From the NCBI GenBank assembly GCA_016713535.1, contig JADJOY010000020.1, forward strand, positions 186,001-250,000: DNA of 64,000 nucleotides, given 5' to 3'. A model generated the notes under the pieces. It worked only from the letters and a program-made list of their open reading frames with translations, had not been told where the DNA came from and searched no databases. Below, one piece after another: positions 1 through 9,599 of this stretch (positions are counted from its first letter, which is position 1; the number at the start of each line of letters is the position of its first letter). The DNA comes from Deltaproteobacteria bacterium. GTDB lineage: Bacteria > JADJOY01. The translations under genes and the position numbers were made by a program.

Positions 1-589
1 TGTCACCGGCCTGGACGTCGTCGTAGTTGAAGCCGATCGGGTGATGGTTACCGAGGTACTGGTCCTTACCGATCGCGTAGGCGTCGGTGATGGTCGTCGA
101 GCCGGTCGACTCGCTGATCTGATCGGCGTTGCCGTAGGAGTTCACGGCGATCGTGCCGTCGTGGCAGCTCAGGCAGAGCAGCGAGGTGCTGCCCGGGGTC
201 ATTCCGTTGATGATCGCCTGCGAGGCCTTGGCACCGGACTGCGGGGCGCCCGGGCCGTTGTCGTACATCGTGTAGCCGGTCGGGTCCTGGAGCGTGTGGT
301 TCCAGAGCGGCAGGTAGTCGAACTCGGACGGCGCCTGCGGGCCCGCGCCACCCGTCGCCGAGCTGAGCCGGTAGGTGTTGTGAGGGGCGTGACAGTAGAT
401 GCAGATGCGCTGTAGCGGGTCCGCCGGCGAGGCGCCGTAGTTCATCCCGTTGGCGCCCGGTGTGCCGAGGTCGTGAACGGTGCCGTTGATCCCGGCGCCG
501 GGGACGTACGATCCCGAGAAGGCCATCGCTGACCCTGCGAGGAAGAGCCCCGTAGCGACGGCCAGCATGCTGTGTGTGAGGCGTTTCAT
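1..589 (-). CDS. Secreted c-type cytochrome, partial (C-terminus beyond window)
   Basis: The reading frame starts at the ATG at 589-587, preceded by GGAGG about 9 bases upstream, and runs off the left edge. The N-terminus MKRLTHSMLAVATGLFLAG ending AMA is a typical Sec signal peptide with a cut near residue 24, so the protein is exported. Two heme-binding CxxCH motifs are visible: CIYCH followed by APHNTY, and CLSCH followed by DGTIA. The first lies shortly after a Gly/Asn-rich stretch. This pattern (CIYCHAPH, then CLSCHDG) is typical of multiheme cytochromes in metal-reducing or respiratory Deltaproteobacteria. More hemes may lie outside the window. It is downstream of the large seven-heme gene on the same strand but separated from it by a strong terminator, so it probably has its own promoter in 590-666. 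The electron partner is unknown. Confidence 0.85.
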   Translation of the reverse strand, partial: MKRLTHSMLAVATGLFLAGSAMAFSGSYVPGAGINGTVHDLGTPGANGMNYGASPADPLQRICIYCHAPHNTYRLSSATGGAGPQAPSEFDYLPLWNHTLQDPTGYTMYDNGPGAPQSGAKASQAIINGMTPGSTSLLCLSCHDGTIAVNSYGNADQISESTGSTTITDAYAIGKDQYLGNHHPIGFNYDDVQAGD

Positions 590-666
590 TGCTTCGCTCC
601 TCCGTGCGTTTGCTGCTCGTGGTTCGGTTGGTGCCTGCGGCTCCGAAAGACTGGTTAGGTGTCCTC

Positions 667-702
667 GAGGAAGGCAGGCGGGTCATCCCGCCTGCCTTCC
701 TC
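667..702 (-). terminator. Strong intrinsic-type hairpin after the multiheme cytochrome gene
   Basis: A perfect 16-bp inverted repeat (arms beginning GAGGAAGGCAGGCGGG) with a TCAT loop lies 7 bases past the stop codon of the minus-strand gene at 710. There is no long T tract after it, so termination may be partly Rho-assisted. It separates the two cytochrome genes. Confidence 0.75.
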
Positions 703-709
703 CCCCGTA

Positions 710-3700
710 TCACTTGTTCGTGGCGTTGATCGTGTTCCCTGCGCTCGACGGTCCGACCGAGATCGTGGCCGCCGGGTTCGCGAAGGTGTAGCCGGATTTC
801 ACGACCTTCAGGGTGTAGTTGCCCGGCTTGAGCGATCCGATGGTGAACGTACCGTTCGCCGCGGTCCTCACGCTCTTCACGATGCTGGCTCCGCTGTAGA
901 GCTGAACCGTCGCCGAGCTGAGGTTCGTTGCGCCGGTCTTGTTCTTCACGGTGCCGCTGATGGTGAAGTACGCCGGAGTCGCCTGCGTCGGGCAGGTGTA
1001 CGTCGAGGACTGAAGTTTCGCGTCGATCGCGCGATCGGTCACCGTGAAGGTGCCGGGCCGCGTGTACGTCCGGTTGATCGAGCTGCCGGCCGGCGCGATC
1101 GTCTTGGAGCTGCCATCACCGAAGTCCACGACCACCTGGGTCACGGCGTTGTCGTCGGTGGAGGCGTCGAGGACCGACATCTTCCAGAGGTCCGCATCCC
1201 ACGTGCAGGTCGCGGCCGCGACCGGCGCCTGATCGAGCGCCACCAGGTTGACGCTGCGCGTGGCCGACCCAGCCACCTTGCCGGCCAGGTTGACCGTCAG
1301 CTTGATCGATTTCGTACCGGCGGTCGCATAGGTGTGGCTATCGGGATCCGCCGAGCCGTGGGCCGTGCTGTCACCCCAATCCCAATCGTACGTGAAGACT
1401 GGGCACGGGTTGCTGCCGCAGTCCACGGAGGCGTCCACCGCCACCTGTAGACCGCTACCGGAGACCGAGGTGCTGAACGTCACCGCGTACACCACACCAC
1501 TCGACTTGTGCATGCCCTTGGCGACCAGCGCGAGCTGGGCCTTGGTGTAGTACGGAGCGCCGTGCTGGGTCGGGTTCTGCTTGACGACGGCACCCGGCGA
1601 CACGCTGAACGGCGCCGCGCCGACGACCGTGAGGGTAGTGCCGGAGGTGACGCCCGTGATGTAGGAGTCGAAGTCACCCGCCGCGACCGACCCGGCCTCG
1701 TCGTACGTATAGCTACCAGCACCCGCCACTTCGATCCGCTGCCCGACCGCGAAGCCCGTCGTCGAGGCGACGGTCAGGGTCTTGCCGAGGGTCGCGTCGG
1801 TGCTGTTGGCGAGGGTCAGCGTCGTGCTCGCCTTGTTGGAGCCGCCGCCGTGGCACTGACCGCACGCCGCGTCCACGTCGACCCACACCGCGCTGGAGAA
1901 CGACCCATCGGCGGCCGTGTTGGCGTTGGTGACCGTCGCCGAGCTCAGGATCGAGGCGGGGAAGGTCGAGTACGAGGCGCTCGGGTTGATCCGGAACATG
2001 TGCTGCCCGCCAGGCATGTGGCAGGTGATGCAGGGCTCCGCTTCGCCCTCGCCGACCGTGGCCGGATCGAACGGCGTACCGGCGCCGTGGAGGTGGTTGA
2101 TCTTGGAGAGATCGACCGCGTACGGGCCGGTGTGGCACGCCTGACGGGGCTCGGTCGCTTCTTCACCACCGACGGCCTTCACGGTGCTGCGGTGCGGGTT
2201 GTGGCAACCGGTGCAGCCGTTGCCGGTGCCCGCCGCTTCGCCTTCACCCAGGAAGTAGCTGTCGTATCCGGTCCCCAGCTTGGTGGTGCCGATCTCGTTG
2301 AAGGTGCCCGTGAACTTCGCGTGCGGGCTGTTCAAGAACATGTTGCCGTGCGGATGGCTCGGGAAGGTCAACGTGCTGTGGTACTGGCCCACCTTCACGT
2401 AGGAGCCGGGGTTGGAGCCTGAGCCACTGCCCACGCCGTTTCCGGTGTTGGCGTACGGCTGCCCCTGAGTCTCCTGGCGATGGCAGTTCATGCAGAGGGA
2501 GGTGATCATCTGACCACGGTACGTGTTGTTGCCCGTCCACTCGACGTTCGCGCTCGGGTTGGCGTGCTCGATGTCGATGCAGCGGATCACGTCCGTCGCG
2601 TACGCGAACTGGCCGCCGGCCGTGTCGCACGCCGCCTTCGAGGTGATGGTGTTGTCGACGTTGCACACGCCTTCGACGCTGCACTTCGAGAACGACCAGA
2701 CGCCCGAAGCGACCTGACAGGAGGCCTGGCTGCCGTTGCGGCGCCAGCTCAGGGCGCTCGTGCCCGAGCCGCCGCTGCAGGTTCCGGAGTCCTTGTCCGG
2801 GCGCGTACACCACCCCGCCTGCCACGAGAAGCCGTTCGTCGTGCACGCTGTCTGGTCGCTGTAGAAGGCATTGCTGCACCAGCCAGGAGCCGCAACCCAC
2901 ACGCCCGGCGCGATGCACGATGCTTCGGTCGTGATCGCCTGGGTGCAGATGTCGGTCGTGTTGTCGATGCTGCACGACGTGAGCCAGCTACCGCCGTTGC
3001 CCTCGCACTGCGCCTCGAGCGTGAAGCGGTTGTCGGTGCATACGCCACTGTTGCTGTCGAAGGTCGTCAGGTTGTTGTGGTGGCTCGATTGTCCGGTGGG
3101 CGCGGTGAACGGCGGGACGCCGCCGTTGGTGGTGTTGTCGATCACCGAGCCATGGCACCGGGTGCAGCCGATGCCGAAGACGTCCCAGGACGCCATCTTG
3201 TTGGTGTCGCCGCTCACGCCGCCAGCCAGGTTCACCTGGCCGGTGACCGCGTCGGTCACGCCATCCCACGTGATACCGGGGAACGAGCGTTCGGGCTCAC
3301 GTCCCGTCTGGAGCGTCGCGTCGCTGGTCCAGCCGGTGGTGTGGCAACGGGCGCACGAGTAAAGACTTACCCGGCTTGAGCGGCGGCGCTGGCGACCGGA
3401 TCGGCCGCATACACCGCGCGCGGGAGCGGTCCCAGCCAGTCGCCGTAGATCCAGTAGAGGGTGCGGTCGATGCCGCTGACGTTCACCGTGCCGTTGACCC
3501 AGTCGAAGAGATAGCCGGTATCGGTCGAGGGGTACGGATCCACCGGGTACCAGTGGGCACCGTTCTCCTCGCACGCGTCTTCCGTCAGGTACAGCGGGTT
3601 GTCGCACTCCATCGGCGGACCGCCCCAGGCCTCACCGGCGACGACCTTGCGGGCCATGTTGCGGTGGCCCATGTACATCGTGTCTTCCACGTCCCGGACG

Positions 3701-4286
3701 AGCGGGCCGTTGTACTGCGTGATCGAGTTGTGGCAGCGAAGGCACTGGTCACCCGCGCCGTTTGCGGTCAGAAGGCCCGACGCGCCGTAGGCGGCGTCGG
3801 TCCGGGCCGGCATCACCCACGTGCCGATGCAGGTGCCCGCGGTGGTCCAGGTACCCGCGTGCAGCGCACAGGTCACGTTGTTGCGGTCGTCATCCTTCAT
3901 CACGACCGCGCAGGTGCTGGTGGCCGAGTTCCACAGCCGGTCGGGCTGCGCCTCGCAGGCGCCCTGCGTAGCGTTCACCGTATCGTTGCACACGCCGCTG
4001 GTGGTCCAGGTCAGCCATGGCGAGCTGGTGCTGCCGCCGGTGCAACTGGCTTGGACGACGTTCTGGCGCAACGCCAGGCATTCCGGACGAGTGTCCTTCG
4101 TGAGGTCGGCCGGACAGGAGCCTTGCTTGGGCAGGTCCCAGCCACCCGTGACGCCGTTCGGCACGGCGCCATCCCCAGGTACTGGGTGGCCGCGAAGGCG
4201 CTCCCCAGGCTCAGCCCCATACAAGCGACTAGCGTCAGCGCTGTGATCCACAGCGCCTTCGCGGAAAGAGTTGTTCGCCGATCTGT
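710..4286 (-). CDS. Large secreted seven-heme cytochrome with PKD domains and carboxypeptidase-regulatory-like C-terminus (two frame breaks)
   Basis: The gene is read across two one-base breaks, at the CCCC run 4173-4176 and the CCC run 3370-3372; adding one base at each restores a single protein of about 1,190 residues. Order: hydrophobic export signal ending GSAFA, a Cys/Trp-rich segment, CLRCH (3730-3744), CARCH (3341-3355), CTRCH, a second Cys-rich block with repeated C-x-W spacing, then CMNCH, CTGCH, CITCH and CGQCH, giving seven CxxCH sites. Two PKD-like domains follow (motifs YDWDWGD and VDFGDGS). The C-terminal ~90 residues (SGTVKNKTG...GNYTLKVVKSGY) resemble a carboxypeptidase regulatory-like beta-sandwich. 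Such architecture suggests an extracellular or outer-surface electron carrier. The 5' end is uncertain: the signal-peptide frame opens at a TAG (4289-4287) and has no ATG, GTG or TTG before the hydrophobic core, so another indel near 4260-4290 is likely. Confidence 0.75.
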
Positions 4287-4401
4287 CTATGGTTCGACCG
4301 CCTCTTCCCGCTTCTGCGGTCTTGAGCCTGCTGGCGCCCCGCCTTGGTTTGGCCGGCGTCGTCTTCCCGGTTTGGCGTGGGATCGAATCTTCGCCGCGCT
4401 C

Positions 4402-4530
4402 GGCACGTCTGACCTGGACGTTCGGCCGACATTTCGAGCTTGCGACGTCGGGCGACACCGCAATTGCCGTGCCTTCTCCACTTTCGAGTGGATTTGGCTG
4501 GCAAACGCCCGTCGCAGCGTGCTTTGTATA
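4402..4530 (-). promoter_or_regulatory. Putative promoter and structured leader of the seven-heme cytochrome gene
   Basis: Read on the minus strand, a TATACA box (4530-4525) is followed by the hairpin CCACTCGAAAGTGG (4491-4478). Next comes a two-part hairpin of arms TTGCG/CGCAA enclosing GTCG/CGAC (4463-4440), itself enclosed by GGCACG/CGTGCC (4473-4468 with 4407-4402). This stacked arrangement in an otherwise gene-free leader could be a cis-regulatory RNA. It does not match the riboswitch consensuses I know, and no clear -35 box was found. Confidence 0.3.
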
Positions 4531-4907
4531 CCGGGTAGGCGGCCAGGTCGACGATGGCCCACGGTCCCGTTTCAGCCAGGTAACCCGGCGACGTGGGCGG
4601 CGCGGCAGTGTAACGATCCCGGATCGGCAGCTCGACATGAAATCGGCGCCCGGGGGCCTCAGAGGACTCGGGCACGACCGTCCGCGACCGGCATGAGGCC
4701 CCACCTTCAGCCCTCGCGAGGGTGTCGCGAGCGGGCCGGGCCGAAGGCGTGGACCGCGGGCGCGTCCAGGCGCGGCGGGGCCGGGGTCCGGGGGCGCGGG
4801 GGACGGGCAGTCGAGGAGAGGGTGGGCGCGATCGGGGTGCGTGGGGGGGGCCCTCGCCCGGTGAAGGCGAGGGGCGGTGACTCAGGAAGGGGCGAGCATC
4901 CCCGGCC
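4531..4907. other. Gene-free spacer, very GC-rich
   Basis: Between the leader of the seven-heme gene and the small cytochrome gene I see no convincing coding frame. The 4700-4870 part is low-complexity G-rich sequence. No clear terminator or promoter is recognisable. Confidence 0.5.
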
Positions 4908-5237
4908 TCACTTGCCGAGCAGGCTCTTGGTGTACGCCCACACGTTGTCGATGTCGGCGGCGCTCAGGCTCTTCTCGTAGCCCGGCATCGGCTTCTTTCC
5001 TTCCTTGAGCAGCTTGAGCATCTCCTCGTCGCTCTTGCCGTCGATTTCGAGCTTGGTGCGCGCCTTGATCTTGGCCTCCATCTTGGCGTCGCCCTTGCCG
5101 TCCGCCCCGTGGCAGTTCTGGCACTTCTTGTCGTAGACCGCCTTGCCCGCGGCGGCATCGGCGGCCCGCGCGTGCGCGATCGGCATCGCCAGCATCAACG
5201 CCGCCACGGCCACCGTGGTTTTCCCGAGAAACCGCAT
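4908..5237 (-). CDS. Periplasmic monoheme cytochrome c (class I)
   Basis: This encodes 109 residues starting at the ATG 5237-5235, preceded by AGGAGG. A signal peptide (MRFLGKTTVAVAALMLAM, cut after AHARA) leads into a small class I cytochrome c domain: the heme motif CQNCHG in KKCQNCHGADGKGD, and the distal Met ligand probably in KKPMPGYEKSLSAADI, followed by the C-terminal helix IDNVWAYTKSLL. Length and order fit soluble cytochrome c553/c6-like electron shuttles. It lies upstream of the large multiheme gene on the same strand but about 600 bases away, so it is probably separately transcribed; it may deliver electrons to or from the neighbouring cytochromes. Confidence 0.9.
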   Translation of the reverse strand: MRFLGKTTVAVAALMLAMPIAHARAADAAAGKAVYDKKCQNCHGADGKGDAKMEAKIKARTKLEIDGKSDEEMLKLLKEGKKPMPGYEKSLSAADIDNVWAYTKSLLGK

Positions 5238-5757
5238 GTCGAATCCTCCTTCTTCGGGACCGCCAGCGCGGCCCCATGGTTGAGCCAGGCTCCTGAACCC
5301 GTGTCTCCGACGCAGCGCGCCAGGCCTCGCGAGCCGGGACCCGAACGGGTCACCTCGCGTTCTGCCCTTCAAACATCGCGCCATCGCGCGCTACCGGGCG
5401 CGACGGGGTCGCGATTCTAGGCTCCGTCAGCCGGTCTTCATGGTACCCGGCAAGTCTTGCCTAGGTCCGCCCTGGGTAGCGATCGGGACCGCAACGTCCG
5501 CGAGACCGCCGACCGAGTCACCGCGCGGTGACCACGGATCCATCGGCGAAGGCGGGCGCGCGCACCGCGCTCGAGTCCGATCTGGCGGATGCGCCGGTCG
5601 CGCGGCGGGTCGATCCGGGAGAGGCTCGCCCGCGAACGCCACCGCGCGGGGGGTGGTCCCGACATGGGCGGCCCCCGATCGGTCGCGGCCGGCGCCAATT
5701 TACTCCGCGGCGCTAGCCGCAGAAACCCGAACGAACGATCGCCGGGAGACGAGACCG
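5238..5757. other. Gene-free spacer
   Basis: Between the cytochrome start and the DinB stop I see only open frames without conserved motifs, and no clear hairpins or repeats. The cytochrome promoter presumably lies in the first 200 bases. Confidence 0.5.
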
Positions 5758-6298
5758 TCAGCCGCGTCCGGCGGCCTCGAGACGCAGGAAGTGGACGTAG
5801 TCGGTCACGCCGGGATCCTTACCGAGCTGCTTGAGCAGGGTCGTCGCCTGCCCACGGTGGTGCGTCTGGTGGTTGAAGAAGTGCTGGGTTGCCCACCACA
5901 TCACGTGGTTCTGAGCCTCGCCCGCGAGGCTGGCGTACTGAAACGGGGCATCGAGGCGGGCGTCGTCGAGCGTCGCCACCCACTCCTCGATGGCGGAATC
6001 GGTCTCGGCCCGGAGCTGGCGCATGGGGCCGAAGCTGGGGAAGGCGCCGCGCGGACGAAGGAGCAGCGGCTGGCCGTCGGCGTCGCAACAGGCGAACCGC
6101 TCGGCGTCACCTGTAAACCGGCCCAACCACACGATCCGCGAGCACCAGGTGACCCAGGGTGTCGTGGAGCGAGCCGAAGCACGCCCCCAGATCGCGCTTG
6201 CGGTCGGCATCGTCGAGCTCGGCCGCGAGCGCGTAGAGGCGCTCGTTCATCCAGCGGTTGTAGCGGGCGAAGGCACGGTAGGTGTCGAGCCAGCTCAT
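5758..6298 (-). CDS. DinB-family metalloprotein (frame break near 6140)
   Basis: The protein starts MSWLDTYRAFARYNRWMNERLY, as typical for the DinB/DUF664 four-helix bundle. The frame then breaks after LGHLVLAD and resumes as IVWLGRFTGD in another frame; joined, it is about 180 residues, normal for the family. The metal-binding His triad is visible: one His in SLHDTLGHLVLAD and two in HFFNHQTHHRGQ near the C-terminus. Family members are thiol-transferase-like (bacillithiol/mycothiol S-transferases) or stress-induced proteins of unknown substrate. The break is an extra base or two missing bases around 6138-6144. It is divergent from the SDR gene at 6398, so the two share a ~100-bp promoter region. 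Confidence 0.8.
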
Positions 6299-6397
6299 GG
6301 GACCTCCGAGGTCGGGGCTCGGCGGTCTCGACGACCGCCGCGGCGGCACGTCATTCTGGCGGGCCGGATTCGAGATGCCATGCAGAGGGGGATGCCG

Positions 6398-7189
6398 ATG
6401 ACGTCGAGTCAGTCCTCGCCCCGGCCCGTGGCGCTGATCACCGGCGCGTCCATGGGGATCGGACTCGAGCTCGCCCGGCTCGCCGCGGCCGACGGCCACG
6501 ATCTGGTGCTGGTCGCACGCAGCGAGGACCGGCTCGCGACGCTCGCCGGAGAGCTCCGCGCGAGCCACGGCGTGAACGCGACGATCGTGCCCGCCGACCT
6601 CACCTCCCCGGACGCCCCGGCGCACGTGACCGACGCGATCCGAGAGGCCGGCTTGGTCGTGGACGTGCTGGTCAACTGCGCCGGCTTCGGCTCGACGGGC
6701 CCCTACTGGCGAAGCGAGCTCGAGCGCGAGCGCGGGATGATCCAGGTCAACGTCGCCGCTCTGGCCGAGCTCACCCACCGGCTCGTGGGTGGCATGGTCG
6801 AGCGGCGCCGCGGACGGGTCCTGAACGTCGCCTCGACGGCCGCTTTCGCCCCCGGTCCGAACATGGCGACCTACTACGCGACCAAGGCGTTCGTGCTGTC
6901 GTTCACCGAGGCGATCGCCCACGAGCTACGCGGGACCGGCGTGACCGCGACGGCGCTCTGCCCGGGGCCGGTGGCGACGGGCTTCTCGAAGGCCGCCGGC
7001 AACGACCAGTCGATCCTGTTCAAGGTCGGGGTCGACCGGCCCGAGCGGGTCGCGGCGGTCGGCTGGAAGGCGATGAAGCGGGGACGCGCCGTGGTCGTGC
7101 CGGGCGTCAGCAACAAGCTCGCGGCCTTCGGTGTGCGGTTCTCGCCGCGGGCGATCACCCGTGCGGTGACCGCCGTCCTCAACTCGTGA
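6398..7189 (+). CDS. Short-chain dehydrogenase/reductase
   Basis: A classical SDR of 263 residues. The NAD(P)-binding motif TGASMGIG lies near residue 15, NCAGFG marks the cofactor-binding strand, and the catalytic Ser-Tyr-Lys is visible as NVASTAAF followed by YYATKAF. The sequence after the active site (LCPGPVATGF) is typical of the group often annotated as dltE-like or ketoreductase-like. The ATG at 6398 is chosen because GAGGGG lies about 7 bases upstream; two earlier in-frame ATGs (6380 and 6392) are less well spaced. The substrate cannot be told from sequence. It is divergent from the DinB gene. Confidence 0.9.
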   Translation: MTSSQSSPRPVALITGASMGIGLELARLAAADGHDLVLVARSEDRLATLAGELRASHGVNATIVPADLTSPDAPAHVTDAIREAGLVVDVLVNCAGFGSTGPYWRSELERERGMIQVNVAALAELTHRLVGGMVERRRGRVLNVASTAAFAPGPNMATYYATKAFVLSFTEAIAHELRGTGVTATALCPGPVATGFSKAAGNDQSILFKVGVDRPERVAAVGWKAMKRGRAVVVPGVSNKLAAFGVRFSPRAITRAVTAVLNS

Positions 7190-7252
7190 GCGCAGGGGCG
7201 TCGGGCCGCGACACCCGCGTTCCCTCACCGGGTCGGGCGCGGCGCGCACCTT

Positions 7253-7804
7253 TCACTCGAACGAGCGCGTGTAGAGCTCCTCGATCGCCTTGCGACCGTT
7301 GTCGGCCAGGAACCGCGTGCCGGTGCCCGTGAAGTGCGGGTGCGTCACGACCGGGTCCTGGATCGGCTTGAAGCGCATCTCATCCCACTGGAACCACGCG
7401 TCCCGATCCTGGTCGAACACGTAGAGCGGCTTGTTGCAGAGCTTCGCGAACTCGGCTCCCCAGCCGGTGCCACCCTTCACGTGGCTGTCCTCGAGGATCT
7501 TGCCGATCACGTAGATCTCCTGCCCCGAGTTCACCTGGTGCCAGATGCACTGGAGAACCTTCTTGAGGAGCGGCGCGGGCGAGTACTCGCGGTTCATCAT
7601 CTTGCCGATGTAGGAGAGGCTCACGTCGCCGGTCTTGAGCTCCTCGGTGGTGAGCACACGCATGCCGCGGGAGCGCGCGTCGTTGTGGCCCTCGAAGGTG
7701 AAGTTCACCTCCTGGATGCCGTAGCGCTCCGCCATCTCGCCGAAGTAAGCCTCGGCGCCGTTCGCCGCGCCCGAGTAGAGGATGACGTCTTCACGGTTCA
7801 GCAC
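7253..7804 (-). CDS. SLOG/Rossmann-like protein of unknown function
   Basis: This encodes 183 residues. The N-terminal segment VILYSGAANGAEAYFGEMA followed by NFTFEGH resembles the nucleotide-binding start of SLOG-superfamily proteins (YSGGAxGAD-type loop), which bind nucleotides or nucleotide-derived ligands. A second conserved-looking block is GKILEDSHVKGGTGWGAEFAKLCNKPLYVFDQ, suggesting a second Rossmann strand and turn. No signal peptide or membrane segment is present. It is convergent with the SDR gene (63-bp gap). No operon partner shows its role; the SLOG assignment rests on motif resemblance only. Confidence 0.6.
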   Translation of the reverse strand: MLNREDVILYSGAANGAEAYFGEMAERYGIQEVNFTFEGHNDARSRGMRVLTTEELKTGDVSLSYIGKMMNREYSPAPLLKKVLQCIWHQVNSGQEIYVIGKILEDSHVKGGTGWGAEFAKLCNKPLYVFDQDRDAWFQWDEMRFKPIQDPVVTHPHFTGTGTRFLADNGRKAIEELYTRSFE

Positions 7805-8010
7805 GATGGCCCCCTGTTCCCTGGGGGGCGGCTCGCGCCCCCCGCACCGCCGAGCGCATGGTCTCGGCGAGCTCCCCTCGGTTCACTCGCTTCCCTCGTG
7901 CGCCGCCTCGCAGCAGGCGCGCAGTGCGCTCGCAGCACGCGCGACCCGATGGCACGCCGTCGATCGACGCTGGTTGTGACCCATCCCGGCGAGCACGTCA
8001 ACCGCAAGCG

Positions 8011-8508
8011 TCAGGTCGGACCCGTCCAGACGGTGCGGCTCTCCCATGCGGCGCTCTCGCCGCGGGCGATGCGATCCATGCCGTGATTGGTGAGCTCGTC
8101 GACGCGCTCGTTGCCTGGCTCGCCGTCGTGCCCGCGGACCCAGTGCCACTCGATGTCGTGGAGGCTGACGAGCTGGTCGAGCTGCTGGAGCAGGTCGACG
8201 TTCTTGAGCTCGCCCTCTTTGCGCTTCCAGCCCTTGGCCTTCCACCCGGCCATCCACTTGGTGGCCGAGTTGATCACGTACTGGCTGTCGCTCATGAGCC
8301 GAACCCGCTTGCGCGGGCCGCGCAGCGCCCGCAGCGCCTCGATCACCGCGAGCAGCTCCATGCGGTTGTTCGTGGTCTGGCGCTCGCCGCCGGTGCGTTC
8401 GAGCGCGTTGCGGCTGGCGGGATCGATGAGCATGAAGGCCCACGCCCCGGGGCCGGGGTTCCCGCGGCAGCCACCGTCGGTGTAGGCGACCACGTCCGGC
8501 GTCTTCAT
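8011..8508 (-). CDS. rnhA: Ribonuclease HI
   Basis: RNase HI cleaves the RNA strand of RNA-DNA hybrids. The 165-residue protein has the full DEDD catalytic set: D11 in YTDGGCRGNPGPG, E51 in NNRMELLA, D74 in MSDSQYVIN, and D137 in NERVDELT, plus the catalytic loop His in WVRGHDG. The length is close to the E. coli enzyme with a slightly longer tail. The ATG at 8508 overlaps the stop of the upstream alpha/beta-hydrolase gene (ATGA), so the two are translationally coupled. About 170 bases downstream of its stop lies a strong G/C hairpin (7823-7843) without a T run. Confidence 0.95.
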   Translation of the reverse strand: MKTPDVVAYTDGGCRGNPGPGAWAFMLIDPASRNALERTGGERQTTNNRMELLAVIEALRALRGPRKRVRLMSDSQYVINSATKWMAGWKAKGWKRKEGELKNVDLLQQLDQLVSLHDIEWHWVRGHDGEPGNERVDELTNHGMDRIARGESAAWESRTVWTGPT

Positions 8509-9545
8509 GGGGTCGCCTCGCCGTGGCGCGGCAGCCCGTCGACGAAGCGCCGCACCTGATCGAGAACGCGCGGGAGGCGGACGAGCGCGGTGATGTGCCC
8601 GCCCGGCACCCACAGGGTGTTGACACCCGGCCAGCGGGCGAGCGCGCGGGTCATCGCCTCGGCGCGCATGAACTGATCGTCGCGGGCCGCGACGAACAGC
8701 ATCCGTGAGCGCTCGATCGCCGGCTCGAGACGGTCGAAGCCGAGCGCGCTCATGAAATCCACCAGATCCGCGGTCGACATGCCGAACGAGGCGAGCTCGT
8801 CGCGCACCTCGGCGAGGATCGGCGCGTGGTTGAGCAAGTCCTGGAAGTCGAGATGCGCCTCGCACGGGATCGCCCACGGCAGCGCGGGATCGAGGCAGGC
8901 GACGATCTGGGTGATGAGCCCGCCCAGGCTGATCCCCATGATGCCCACTTCGTCGTAGCGACCGAGCCCGCGCACCCAGGAGAGCAGCGTGCGCGCGTCG
9001 AGGACGGCCTGCCGGAACGCCTCGCAGGTCTGCGCCAGATCGGCGGAGCAGAAGTGGGCGCCGTTGTACCTGGAGCCGGCGATCTGGCGGCGCCAGTGAT
9101 GGGGGAGCTGGAAGTGGAAGAAGTCGGCGTCGAGCTTCCACGCCACCACCGGCGCCAGGAGCGCTTCGGTGGCGAGGTCGGTCGACTCCATCCACCCGTG
9201 GACGTACACGATCGCCCGTCGCGTGCGGTGGCCGCTCAGCGTCAGCTCGCGGCCGTGGAACATGTGGAGCGGCTCCTGCTCGAGCCGGTAGATCCGCGCC
9301 AGCGGCTCGACGAGCGGTACGTGCGCGCTCGCGACGCGCAGCCGCCGCGCGCGCAGCGGCCCGACGGGCGGTGCGTCGCGGGTCTCGACGTACGGGTGCG
9401 CGGGCGGCGGCGGAAAGAGCTCGTCGAGCGGCCGGCCGCGGTACGAGCCCAGCAGGTGCAGCGTGTCGGTCTTGGGCGGTAGCTTGCGCTGCAGCCAGCG
9501 CGTGCTCGCGCCGATCGCCCGGTCGACGGCGACGTGAACGTTCAT
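8505..9545 (-). CDS. Alpha/beta-hydrolase fold protein
   Basis: This encodes 346 residues with an alpha/beta-hydrolase core: an oxyanion-type strand IVYVHGWMEST, the nucleophile elbow GISLGG (Ser), and a late His in VPGGHITALVRLPR preceded by an acidic loop (AARDDQF). The first ~100 residues are an N-terminal cap-like extension that mentions no export signal, so it is probably cytoplasmic. Members of this group are annotated only as hydrolases; the substrate is unknown. Its stop overlaps the rnhA start by ATGA, and it follows a quinone-oxidoreductase-like gene by 54 bases, so the three may be co-transcribed. Confidence 0.85.
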   Translation of the reverse strand: MNVHVAVDRAIGASTRWLQRKLPPKTDTLHLLGSYRGRPLDELFPPPPAHPYVETRDAPPVGPLRARRLRVASAHVPLVEPLARIYRLEQEPLHMFHGRELTLSGHRTRRAIVYVHGWMESTDLATEALLAPVVAWKLDADFFHFQLPHHWRRQIAGSRYNGAHFCSADLAQTCEAFRQAVLDARTLLSWVRGLGRYDEVGIMGISLGGLITQIVACLDPALPWAIPCEAHLDFQDLLNHAPILAEVRDELASFGMSTADLVDFMSALGFDRLEPAIERSRMLFVAARDDQFMRAEAMTRALARWPGVNTLWVPGGHITALVRLPRVLDQVRRFVDGLPRHGEATP

Positions 9546-9599
9546 CGGCTCTTCACGGCGCAGCAGCGGCGGGCCGAGGACGGCGATCTCGACCCGGCC

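Noticed and set aside
4290-4530. c-di-GMP-I (GEMM) riboswitch in the cytochrome leader
   Set aside because: CCACTCGAAAGTGG resembles its first hairpin, but the conserved downstream core (ACGCAAAGCC-type) and second-helix receptor are not found.
3376-4980. Plus-strand 534-residue open frame opposite the multiheme cytochrome
   Set aside because: It is antisense to CxxCH-bearing sequence, Arg-rich, and has no ribosome site; it reflects high GC content.
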